Shown here: in pieces, positions 8,971-16,229 of the stretch
Numbering within the stretch: the first letter of the stretch is position 1
How the letters are laid out: the number at the start of each line of letters is the position of its first letter
Assembly: GCA_014801985.1 (NCBI GenBank)
Contig: JAAVDD010000006.1
Coordinates: forward strand, 53,554-95,170
Length of the DNA: 41,617 bases
From: Bacteroides sp.
GTDB taxonomy: Bacteria; Bacteroidota; Bacteroidia; Bacteroidales; Muribaculaceae
Direction of reading: 5' to 3'
Notes under the pieces: model-generated
What the model was told of the DNA's origin: nothing
Database searches by the model: none
The model's input: only the letters and a program-made list of their open reading frames with translations
Program-made: the position numbers and the translations under genes

Positions 8971-9525
8971 ATGGCAAAAAAATGGATTTGCACCGTTTGC
9001 GGTTATATCGCAGAAGGTGAGACTGCTCCCGAAATCTGTCCCCAGTGTAAAGCTCCTCAGTCAAAATTCAAAGAGATGGATGAGGATTCCCTCCTGAAAT
9101 TTGTTACAGAACATGAGATTGGTGTAGCAAAAGGTTGCGACGAGGAGATGATCAAGGATCTTAACGCCCACTTCATGGGTGAGTGCACAGAGGTAGGTAT
9201 GTATCTTGCAATGTCTCGTCAGGCTGACCGCGAAGGGTATCCCGAAATTGCAGATGCTTTCAAACGTTACGCATGGGAAGAGGCAGAGCACGCAGCTAAG
9301 TTTGCAGAACTCCTTGGCGACCACGTTTGGGACACCAAGACCAACCTTGAGAAACGTATGCACGCAGAGGCCGGTGCGAACGAGGATAAGATGCGTATCG
9401 CCAAGAATGCAAAGGCAGCAAACCTCGATGCTATCCACGACACCGTGCATGAGATGGCTAAGGATGAGGCTCGTCATGGCCGTGGCTTCAAGGGTCTCTA
9501 TGATCGTTATTTCAGCGGAAAATAA
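8971..9525 (+). CDS. rbr: Reverse rubrerythrin (rubredoxin domain at the N-terminus)
   Basis: 184 residues. The N-terminal rubredoxin-like Fe(Cys)4 site is Cys7, Cys10, Cys23, Cys26 ([15 protein letters not shown]). It is followed by a four-helix ferritin-like di-iron domain with the EEAEH and DEARH motifs and an upstream E in [11 protein letters not shown]. This rubredoxin-first order is opposite to classical rubrerythrin and defines the reverse type. Family members are cytoplasmic NADH-linked peroxidases that remove H2O2 in anaerobes. It is a single-gene unit closed by a hairpin terminator. The gene symbol is generic. Confidence 0.92.
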   Translation: MAKKWICTVCGYIAEGETAPEICPQCKAPQSKFKEMDEDSLLKFVTEHEIGVAKGCDEEMIKDLNAHFMGECTEVGMYLAMSRQADREGYPEIADAFKRYAWEEAEHAAKFAELLGDHVWDTKTNLEKRMHAEAGANEDKMRIAKNAKAANLDAIHDTVHEMAKDEARHGRGFKGLYDRYFSGK

Positions 9526-9552
9526 AAATTCGCATTTCATAATTATTAAAAA

Positions 9553-9578
9553 GCTGTGCATCCTGCGCAGCTTTTTTT
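9553..9578 (+). terminator. Intrinsic terminator after rubrerythrin
   Basis: Stem GCTGTGC / GCGCAGC (7 bp with one G-T pair) with a short loop, followed by seven T residues, 28 bases after the stop codon. Confidence 0.9.
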
Positions 9579-9622
9579 ATGCTTTCACGGCTCCTATATT
9601 TTATTCTGAAAATTATTTTGAT

Positions 9623-9630
9623 TAATTTTG
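9623..9630 (+). promoter_or_regulatory. Promoter -7 box immediately before ruvX
   Basis: TAATTTTG matches TAnnTTTG. Only four bases separate it from the ATG at 9635, so the transcript would be leaderless or nearly so. The -33 box is not clear. Confidence 0.5.
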
Positions 9631-9634
9631 CAAT

Positions 9635-10051
9635 ATGGGACGCATTTTAGCTATCGATTATGGACGTCGCAGATGTGGCGTGGCAGTGACCGACACTCTC
9701 AAGATATCGGCCAATGGACTTCCTACCCTTCCGACTCCCCAACTTATGGATTGGATAAAGCAATATGTCGGGAAGGAACCTGTGGAGCGCATACTCATGG
9801 GTGAGCCGAAGCAGACCAACGGCGAGCCTTCGGAAAACATGAGGTATATCACTCCATTCGTAAATCGTCTTAAAAAGGAACTCCCCTCTATTCCTGTGGA
9901 GATGGTCGACGAGCGGTTCACTTCTGTGATTGCCCACAGGGAAATGCTTGCAGCCGGCTTCAAGAAATCCGACAGGCAGCGTAAAGGGCTGGCCGATGAG
10001 ATGTCGGCGGTGATCATACTCACCACATGGCTCGACTCCCATTCCATATAA
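9635..10051 (+). CDS. ruvX: Putative pre-16S rRNA nuclease / Holliday junction resolvase-like YqgF
   Basis: 138 residues, normal for the family. It has an RNase H-like fold with the first catalytic aspartate in ILAIDYGRRRCGVA, the MGEPKQTNGEPSE block (Glu in strand 4 context), the VDERFTS block and a final acidic residue in GLADEMSAVIIL. YqgF/RuvX proteins process the 5' end of 16S rRNA and resemble Holliday-junction resolvases. The next gene is def, 62 bases downstream on the same strand, so co-transcription with def and ettA is plausible. Confidence 0.93.
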   Translation: MGRILAIDYGRRRCGVAVTDTLKISANGLPTLPTPQLMDWIKQYVGKEPVERILMGEPKQTNGEPSENMRYITPFVNRLKKELPSIPVEMVDERFTSVIAHREMLAAGFKKSDRQRKGLADEMSAVIILTTWLDSHSI

Positions 10052-10113
10052 GATTATAATAGAGTGTTATAACCTTATAACCCTATAACTTTAAAAAAAA
10101 TACATTTATATAA

Positions 10114-10668
10114 ATGATTCAACCTATATATGTTTACGGGCAGCCTGTGCTCAGACAGGAGGCCGAAGATATCGAGCCCGATTATCCGGGGCTTCAGAAA
10201 CTCATCTCCGATATGTGGGAGACAATGTATAATGCCGATGGTGTGGGTCTTGCAGCTCCTCAGATTGGCAAGGCAATCGCACTCATCGTGATCGATGGTT
10301 CGCCCCTTGCCGAGGATTTCCCTGAGTGTAAGGATTCAAAGATGGTGATCATCAATCCCGAACTGGAAATCATAGAGGATATGCCTGAAGTGTCGCGCGC
10401 AGAAGGCTGTCTCTCCCTTCCCGGACTTCAGGAGGATGTGAAGCGTGTGGAGCATATACGTCTTAATTGGCTTGATGAAAATTTCGTGGAGCATGAACAG
10501 GAATTCACAGGTTTCCTTGCTCGTATAATCCAGCATGAGGTGGACCATCTTATCGGCACTGTCTACACAGATCATGTCACCTCCATCAGAAAGCAGCTCA
10601 TCCGCAACAAGCTCAATAATCTCGCGAAAGGGAAAGTGAAATGCGGATATCGCACTGTTCACAATTAA
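10114..10668 (+). CDS. def: Peptide deformylase
   Basis: 184 residues. It removes the N-formyl group from nascent proteins. The three family motifs are present: GVGLAAPQ (43-50), EGCLSLPG with the metal ligand Cys99, and HEVDH (141-145) with the two histidine ligands and the catalytic Glu. Length is normal. The short A-rich and ATAACC-rich spacer before it carries no clear promoter, so it probably belongs to the ruvX-def-ettA unit. Confidence 0.97.
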   Translation: MIQPIYVYGQPVLRQEAEDIEPDYPGLQKLISDMWETMYNADGVGLAAPQIGKAIALIVIDGSPLAEDFPECKDSKMVIINPELEIIEDMPEVSRAEGCLSLPGLQEDVKRVEHIRLNWLDENFVEHEQEFTGFLARIIQHEVDHLIGTVYTDHVTSIRKQLIRNKLNNLAKGKVKCGYRTVHN

Positions 10669-10712
10669 AGAATCTCCAACCCCATAACCCCTCAACCTCA
10701 TAACCACCTATT

Positions 10713-12398
10713 ATGGCAGACGACAAAAAAGTAATTTTTTCGATGGTCGGAGTGAGTAAAATCATTCCTCCACAGCGTACCATCCTTAAAAATATCTACC
10801 TCTCCTTCTTCTATGGCGCCAAGATCGGTATCATCGGTCTGAACGGCTCAGGTAAATCCACTCTTCTTAAAATCATCGCCGGAATTGATAAAAGTTATCA
10901 AGGGAATGTAGTGTTTTCCCCCGGCTATAGCGTAGGCTATCTTGAACAGGAACCGAAACTCGATCCTGATAAGACGGTCCTTGAAGTGGTCCGCGAAGGA
11001 GCACAGCACGTATTCGATCTTCTTAAGGAATATGATGAAGTGAATGAGGCTTTCGCCGATCCTGAAGTTTTGGAGAATCCGGATAAGATGGATGCCCTAA
11101 TCGCTCGGCAGGCAGAGATTCAAGATAAACTTGATGCCTGCGATGCGTGGAACATTGATAACAAACTTGAACGAGCAATGGATGCACTCCGGTGTCCGCC
11201 CGACGACAAGAAGATTGCCGTGCTTTCCGGTGGTGAGAAACGCCGTGTGGCTCTATGCCGTCTCTTGCTCCAGCAACCTGACATCCTTCTCCTCGATGAG
11301 CCCACCAACCACCTTGATGCCGAATCAATCGACTGGCTTGAGCAGCATCTTCAGCAGTATCCCGGCACGGTGATTGCCGTAACCCACGACCGTTACTTCC
11401 TCGATCATGTGGCAGGATGGATTCTTGAGCTCGACCGCGGAGAAGGAATTCCCTGGAAGGGTAACTATTCCTCATGGCTCGACCAGAAGACACAGCGTAT
11501 GGCGCAGGAGGAGAAGCAGGCAAGCAAACGCCGCAAGACTCTGGAGCGTGAGTTGGAATGGGTGCGCATGGCTCCCAAGGCACGTCAGGCAAAAGGTAAG
11601 GCACGTCTTTCAAGCTATGACCGCTTGATGAATGAAGACCAGAAGGAACGTGAAGAGAAACTTGAAATCTTTATTCCCAACGGTCCCCGTCTGGGTAATA
11701 AGGTTATTGAGGCAGAACATCTGGCTAAGGCATACGATGACAAGGTGCTATTCAATGATCTCAACTTCACTCTTCCTCCCAATGGTATTGTAGGCGTAAT
11801 CGGTCCGAACGGTGCGGGTAAGACCACTCTTTTCCGTCTGATAATGGAGCAGGAGAAACAGGATGCCGGAGAGTTCCATGTAGGAGAGACAGTAAAGGTG
11901 GCTTACGTTGACCAGAACCATAAGGATCTTGACCCTAATAAGAGTGTGTATGAAGTCATTTCGCAGGGTGTGGAATCTTTCCGCATGGGTGGCCGCGATA
12001 TGAATGCACGCGCCTACCTATCGAAATTCAATTTCACAGGTGCGGATCAGGAAAAGAAAATCGGTGTCCTTTCGGGTGGTGAGCGTAACCGTCTCCACCT
12101 TGCAATGGCTCTTAAGGAGGAGGGAAATGTGCTTCTTCTTGATGAGCCGACCAATGATATCGACGTCAACACTCTCCGTGCATTGGAGGAAGGTCTGGAG
12201 AATTTCGCAGGTTGTGCGGTGGTGGTAAGTCATGACCGTTGGTTCCTCGATCGCATCGCAACCCACATCCTTGCTTTTGAAGGCGACAGCAAGGTAACAT
12301 TCTTCGAAGGCTCCTACTCCGAATATGAGGAATTCAAGAAAAAACGCGACGGCGGATTAGACACTCCCCATCGAATCAGATATAAGAAACTGATATGA
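10713..12398 (+). CDS. ettA: ABC-F ATPase, energy-dependent translational throttle EttA
   Basis: 561 residues with two ABC cassettes and no membrane domain. Cassette 1: Walker A GLNGSGKST (42-50), signature LSGGEKRRVALCRLL and Walker B LLLDEPTNHLD. Cassette 2: GPNGAGKTT, LSGGERNRLHLAMAL and LLLDEPTNDID. The linker between them is basic (RMAPKARQAKGKARLSSYDRL), as in EttA. EttA binds the ribosomal E site and gates entry into elongation according to ADP/ATP. The GNYSSWLDQK arm motif also fits EttA rather than other ABC-F types. Followed about 100 bases later by a strong terminator. Confidence 0.93.
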   Translation: MADDKKVIFSMVGVSKIIPPQRTILKNIYLSFFYGAKIGIIGLNGSGKSTLLKIIAGIDKSYQGNVVFSPGYSVGYLEQEPKLDPDKTVLEVVREGAQHVFDLLKEYDEVNEAFADPEVLENPDKMDALIARQAEIQDKLDACDAWNIDNKLERAMDALRCPPDDKKIAVLSGGEKRRVALCRLLLQQPDILLLDEPTNHLDAESIDWLEQHLQQYPGTVIAVTHDRYFLDHVAGWILELDRGEGIPWKGNYSSWLDQKTQRMAQEEKQASKRRKTLERELEWVRMAPKARQAKGKARLSSYDRLMNEDQKEREEKLEIFIPNGPRLGNKVIEAEHLAKAYDDKVLFNDLNFTLPPNGIVGVIGPNGAGKTTLFRLIMEQEKQDAGEFHVGETVKVAYVDQNHKDLDPNKSVYEVISQGVESFRMGGRDMNARAYLSKFNFTGADQEKKIGVLSGGERNRLHLAMALKEEGNVLLLDEPTNDIDVNTLRALEEGLENFAGCAVVVSHDRWFLDRIATHILAFEGDSKVTFFEGSYSEYEEFKKKRDGGLDTPHRIRYKKLI

Positions 12399-12500
12399 TG
12401 GCCAGTAATACAATTCATAATTGATTGTCGCAGGCTTTCATGCGAGAAAATTTTATGATTATATAGATCGACCGGTTACTCAGGGTTCCCGGAAATTTTA

Positions 12501-12544
12501 AAATCACCATGATATGGATATAGATCCAATCATGGTGATTTTTT
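12501..12544 (+). terminator. Intrinsic terminator after ettA
   Basis: 13-bp perfect stem AAATCACCATGAT / ATCATGGTGATTT with an inner stem TGGAT-ATAG-ATCCA and a T-run at the 3' side. It is the most stable simple hairpin in this part of the window. Confidence 0.92.
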
Positions 12545-12561
12545 ATGAAGTTGCACAAAAA

Positions 12562-12592
12562 TTTGTAACTCTTCTTATTTTTTATAAATTTG
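12562..12592 (+). promoter_or_regulatory. Consensus Bacteroidota promoter ahead of a structured RNA
   Basis: TTTG (12562-12565), 19-base spacer, TAAATTTG (12585-12592): an exact match to the sigma-ABfr-type promoter. Expected start of transcription is about 12599, some 360 bases before the next start codon. Confidence 0.8.
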
Positions 12593-12598
12593 CAGTCG

Positions 12599-12913
12599 AA
12601 CTCTTCGCAGAAGCCTCTTTTGAGGGCAATGTGGTGGGGGCTATTTTTGAATGCGTTTATCAACGCTCTTTCTTGACCATACAGAACTTCGCAACTTCTT
12701 TATCTCAGTCAAGAACAGGGCAATGGTGGATGTCTTGTCGGATATATTCGATAAGTTCTTCCTCTCCTCGTGTCATAATGACGCGAGGAGACAAGGGAAT
12801 GTACATATTCTGCGTGAGGCTTCTGCGTTGCTCGTTCCTTTCTGAGATGGGCAGTGCGAAGGCCTTGTATGGTGAGGGACGAGCAAAAGTAAGGCTCTCA
12901 CGCATTCTTTTTT
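12599..12913 (+). ncRNA. Candidate structured ncRNA (or attenuated 5' leader), about 310 nt
   Basis: A chain of hairpins lies between the promoter at 12562-12592 and a T-run at 12908-12913: CCTC/GAGG (12614-12625); GCGTT/AACGC (12653-12666); TTCTTGAC/GTCAAGAA (12670-12677 with 12708-12715); a near-perfect 13-bp inverted repeat with a one-base centre (12764-12790, CTCCTCGTGTCAT); and a two-layer stem, GCGTGAG/CTCACGC (12812-12818 with 12897-12903) enclosing TTGCTCGTTCC/GGGACGAGCAA (12828-12838 with 12876-12886). The outer stem ends 4 bases before the T-run, the shape of an intrinsic terminator. I do not recognise the family. It is either a free sRNA or a leader controlling the secreted protein at 12962. 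Confidence 0.6.
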
Positions 12914-12961
12914 CCACTGTTCCGCATAGTGAGCCGGCGGATAATAAAATGTTTTTCATAT

Positions 12962-14215
12962 ATGAGAAAACGATTTCTCTGGCTCTTTACAGCCTTATTG
13001 GGAGTGGGCGGAATAGTTGCCCAGAACCCGGTCATCCTACCTAATAATAGTAGGTTTGACATTATTCCGGCCAACGATAATAATTCCTCTGTGGCCTTTG
13101 CATTCTATAATTATGATGGTGGTTATAATAGAGATTATAACTTCACCATCTATGATGAGGATTTTAATCTTGTGAATGAACTTAACATTCCTGTTACTAC
13201 TCTACCTTACAGTTCCTATAGATGGGAAGCAGAAGTGGTGGGGATAAAGAAAGCTAAGATAGATAAGTCCTATCCTATGGAAGTGTTTAACTCTTTCACT
13301 CCTGAACAGGTATGTGAGTATATTGAAGAAAATCTTGATGAGGAGACGACGCCCAAAATCTTTACCCTCGATGACGGTACTGTTCTTGTAGGTTTTGGTG
13401 GATTCACAGGTAGTCCTATAAGACCTCAAACGTTTTATTTTCTTGATAATGGGGTGTGGTATATGACTTATTATGTAGAGCTTGACTTAAATGATGTAGT
13501 GGTGGATTATCTTCCGGAGAATAAAACAGAATATGAATATGAATATAGTCTGACACAAGCAGATATTAACGTCTGTGCGACCACCGGTGGGGATGAATAC
13601 TATCTTATATCGCGTGGCATATTCAGCAACGACTTCAACTATATTCTTCCAGAGGTAAAATCTGTTACTCTAAAAGAAACTATTTCTGAATACAACAGAG
13701 AAAAAACAGGTGGAACAAGATACGTTACTACCGGCTTTAAGATTTATGATGTAAAAGGTATGGAGGTCTTATCCATTTCTATTCCCGATGGGTATTATAG
13801 TTCCTCACGTCTTTATACCGTCACTACGTCAGGAAAAAGTTACTTGCTGATAGGGGTGGGAAATCTCTCGGATTACATTGAAACAGCCCAAACTAACGAT
13901 TCTTCCTTTGTAATCTATCGACTTGACAATAAAAATCACGCAACTCAGATCGCTATCACTCCGGCCAATGCTATTTTTCCTCGCACTCCAAAGAAAGGAG
14001 AGATGGTGAATGTCGCTATAGATGAGAGATTCATAAACAATCCATGCACCGTGGATGTAATCTCCTCAGACGGTCGCAATATGCTGCGTAAGGAGATTGC
14101 TCCCGGACAAAGAGAAATCAATTTCTCCACCGACAATTTCCCTCAGGGGCTATATGTAGTGACTATCACTTCAAAAGGTGATAAGCTGGAAACTGCTAAA
14201 ATCATCCTCAGATAA
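12962..14215 (+). CDS. Secreted protein with type IX secretion C-terminal sorting domain
   Basis: 417 residues from ATG 12962, which begins a signal peptide (MRKRFLWLFTALLGVGGIVA); in-frame codons further upstream would bury it. The body is beta-rich and low in recognisable motifs (YNYDGGYNRDYNFTIYDEDF). The last 75 residues look like a type A T9SS sorting domain: TVDVISSDGRNMLRKEI, then FPQGLYVVTITSKG and a KIILR end. It is therefore probably exported and displayed on the surface or released. Function of the body is unknown. It lies 49 bases after the T-run of the candidate ncRNA. Confidence 0.75.
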   Translation: MRKRFLWLFTALLGVGGIVAQNPVILPNNSRFDIIPANDNNSSVAFAFYNYDGGYNRDYNFTIYDEDFNLVNELNIPVTTLPYSSYRWEAEVVGIKKAKIDKSYPMEVFNSFTPEQVCEYIEENLDEETTPKIFTLDDGTVLVGFGGFTGSPIRPQTFYFLDNGVWYMTYYVELDLNDVVVDYLPENKTEYEYEYSLTQADINVCATTGGDEYYLISRGIFSNDFNYILPEVKSVTLKETISEYNREKTGGTRYVTTGFKIYDVKGMEVLSISIPDGYYSSSRLYTVTTSGKSYLLIGVGNLSDYIETAQTNDSSFVIYRLDNKNHATQIAITPANAIFPRTPKKGEMVNVAIDERFINNPCTVDVISSDGRNMLRKEIAPGQREINFSTDNFPQGLYVVTITSKGDKLETAKIILR

Positions 14216-14245
14216 TATCTATCCCGGCCACTATCTTACAGCAAA

Positions 14246-14278
14246 CGCGAGCCCGTGATAAACGAGCTCGCGTCTTTT
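14246..14278 (+). terminator. Intrinsic terminator between converging genes
   Basis: Stem CGCGAGCcCG / CGaGCTCGCG around a TGATAAA loop, followed by TCTTTT. It sits between the 3' ends of the genes at 12962-14215 and 14319-16205. Confidence 0.8.
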
Positions 14279-14318
14279 AGTGTTCAGATATTTTTGCTTG
14301 CAACTATTGATGTCGTGC

Positions 14319-16205
14319 TTATTCCATCATACTCTTGACAGCCTTGGAAGAACCATCGGAAAGATGATCTATGCGAATACTCATCCCCTTTGATGGTGCT
14401 GATAGTTTTCTACCCTGCAAATCAAACCATTCGGTGGATACCACATTGTTTTCGGAACCCACTATACCACGTATTGAAGAAAGTTCCACGTAACCCGACT
14501 TATTACAATTGACAAATTCTCCATCGGCAGTGAGAAGAATTGCGATACAACGAAGATGTCCGCTCTCCGGGATTACATTCCTTCCGGTCTGCATGAGCGA
14601 ACCGACCTGAGAATAATCCAGTTCGTATTCCTGCTCATATACCTCATTAGCCTTCACCTCCTCCGGTAGAGAAGCCTGAGCCTCAGAGAGCGACATGGCG
14701 ACATCATTGAATATTAAATCCGAAACTTCCGAATCTCCATCCACAAAGGGAAGCCAGAGAGGTGAATCATCGTATGGAGCAGATCCCGCGTAATAATTAG
14801 ATTGGCGAAGAAGCACACTTTCACGGCTATTGATGCTGCCATCCTCACGATAGACATATTGAGATTTGAATCCATCTCCTACCAGCACATACTGCACACG
14901 ATAGGCGTCACCATTCACATCCTCCACAAATCTGACATTAGAACGGCATACGAGTTTTGAAAAATTATCCCCGGCCCAAGCTAACTCAACATTTATATCG
15001 GCGGGACAATCCTGAGTTTTGAGATCAAGCCACAGATCTTTTATTCCGAAGCCGCTCTGACCTACACCGAAATAAGGGTCGGCCGCGACCGCACGATTCA
15101 TAAAGGATGAAGGAAAACCGTCTGGCTCGTTAGGGAAGTTCGAAATATATTCCAAAACGTCGCCGCTATGATAGCTCACACAAACGAAATCGTCAGGATA
15201 TTCCTCATTCATCAATTCCATCGCTACGAATCCTCTCGGGCACCATCCGCACCAAAGACCGGTGTATTCCTCCATCAACGGACGAAGAACCGGGACAAAG
15301 GTCATCACAACATATTTACCCGTCGCGAAAGAATCCGCTAATGTGTTGGGCTCTCCATTCACCTTAGTCACCGCAATTTTCAAAGGTGCCGACTCTGCAT
15401 AGGATGGAACCGGCACAGAGAATTTCCTCTCCGTGCAGAATTTGGCGGAAACGGGATTGGTAAAAGTGTATGGAATCAGCAATGGCTCATCCTCACCGAA
15501 GGCACAGCTTATTTCCAGAGTATTGATTTCCGTCGCACCCATATTGCAGATTTTCAGGGGAACATCCACAGAGTTCGACTGTCCGTCCGTGCGCACCGTT
15601 CCGACTTCCAGTACACCTACTGAATAATCGTCAAACTCCCCTTCCACAACAACCTCCATACAGCTCGCTACATCATACTGCGACAGAGAGGTCCATTTAA
15701 GATTAGTCCGCGTGGAATGAATATAGGCTCCATCCTTATTCACACAGGTTGCCACCGGATTAGGATTCTGATCGCCGAAGGTTAAGGGCTTGGCTATAGT
15801 GATGGAATAACCCACATACACTCCCTCTTCCGGAATTTCATATGGCTCGGAGAAAGTTGCAGTAAGGACATTCCCGGAAGATACTTCCGCCTCAATCACA
15901 GCTATATCGGGAGCATTTTTCTTCTTGCTGTCGAGAAGAAGCTCGCTTGATAGCCATCCTTGCGGATTGCTTACCGTGGCATCCTCGAAAAGCGCTACAC
16001 TTACACTCTTCACTTTCTTACCTACAAGATTCGGATTGTGAATTTTTATAGCCATGTCATAGGTTTCTGCCTTGCCATTTCCAAAATACATCACATCTGC
16101 ATTCGTATCAGGATAGGAGAAAAAACGTTCAGACTCTGCAAGAGCGACCGGCGACGCTGCTGCAAGCAGCGCGCCCGTCAATATAAAGGATCTTGTATTC
16201 ATCAT
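14319..16205 (-). CDS. Secreted Omp28-like protein with thioredoxin motif and C-terminal tail motif
   Basis: 628 residues with a signal peptide (MMNTRSFILTGALLAAASPV...). The first half is beta-rich with a pilin/adhesin-like look (VGVLEVGTVRTDGQ, SVDVPLKICNMG, a CARDB-like strand pattern). A thioredoxin-like motif is at Cys319-Cys322 (EEYTGLWCGWCPRG), as in Omp28-related outer-membrane proteins. The last 45 residues (TEWFDLQGRKL, then PSKGMSIRID) match a short C-terminal tail shared with the upstream gene and resembling a sorting signal. It starts 24 bases after the upstream stop, so the two form an operon. Substrate unknown. Confidence 0.75.
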   Translation of the reverse strand: MMNTRSFILTGALLAAASPVALAESERFFSYPDTNADVMYFGNGKAETYDMAIKIHNPNLVGKKVKSVSVALFEDATVSNPQGWLSSELLLDSKKKNAPDIAVIEAEVSSGNVLTATFSEPYEIPEEGVYVGYSITIAKPLTFGDQNPNPVATCVNKDGAYIHSTRTNLKWTSLSQYDVASCMEVVVEGEFDDYSVGVLEVGTVRTDGQSNSVDVPLKICNMGATEINTLEISCAFGEDEPLLIPYTFTNPVSAKFCTERKFSVPVPSYAESAPLKIAVTKVNGEPNTLADSFATGKYVVMTFVPVLRPLMEEYTGLWCGWCPRGFVAMELMNEEYPDDFVCVSYHSGDVLEYISNFPNEPDGFPSSFMNRAVAADPYFGVGQSGFGIKDLWLDLKTQDCPADINVELAWAGDNFSKLVCRSNVRFVEDVNGDAYRVQYVLVGDGFKSQYVYREDGSINSRESVLLRQSNYYAGSAPYDDSPLWLPFVDGDSEVSDLIFNDVAMSLSEAQASLPEEVKANEVYEQEYELDYSQVGSLMQTGRNVIPESGHLRCIAILLTADGEFVNCNKSGYVELSSIRGIVGSENNVVSTEWFDLQGRKLSAPSKGMSIRIDHLSDGSSKAVKSMME

Positions 16206-16229
16206 ACCTTTGCTTTTGTAATTTCTTAC

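Noticed and set aside
11023..11613. 196-aa antisense ORF inside ettA
   Set aside because: It lies within conserved ABC-F coding sequence on the opposite strand, has no recognisable motifs, and is a shadow frame.
12705..12959. 84-aa minus-strand ORF beginning MKNILLSAGS
   Set aside because: It lies entirely antisense over the hairpin-rich element, where base-paired arms can keep a frame open. Similar reading frames are often annotated in Bacteroidales, but I see no domain, no promoter in that direction and no signal supporting a protein; a repeat-family protein is not excluded.
12514..13044. 176-aa plus-strand ORF across the structured element
   Set aside because: It begins inside the ettA terminator, crosses the T-run and overlaps the signal peptide of the 12962 gene in another frame.
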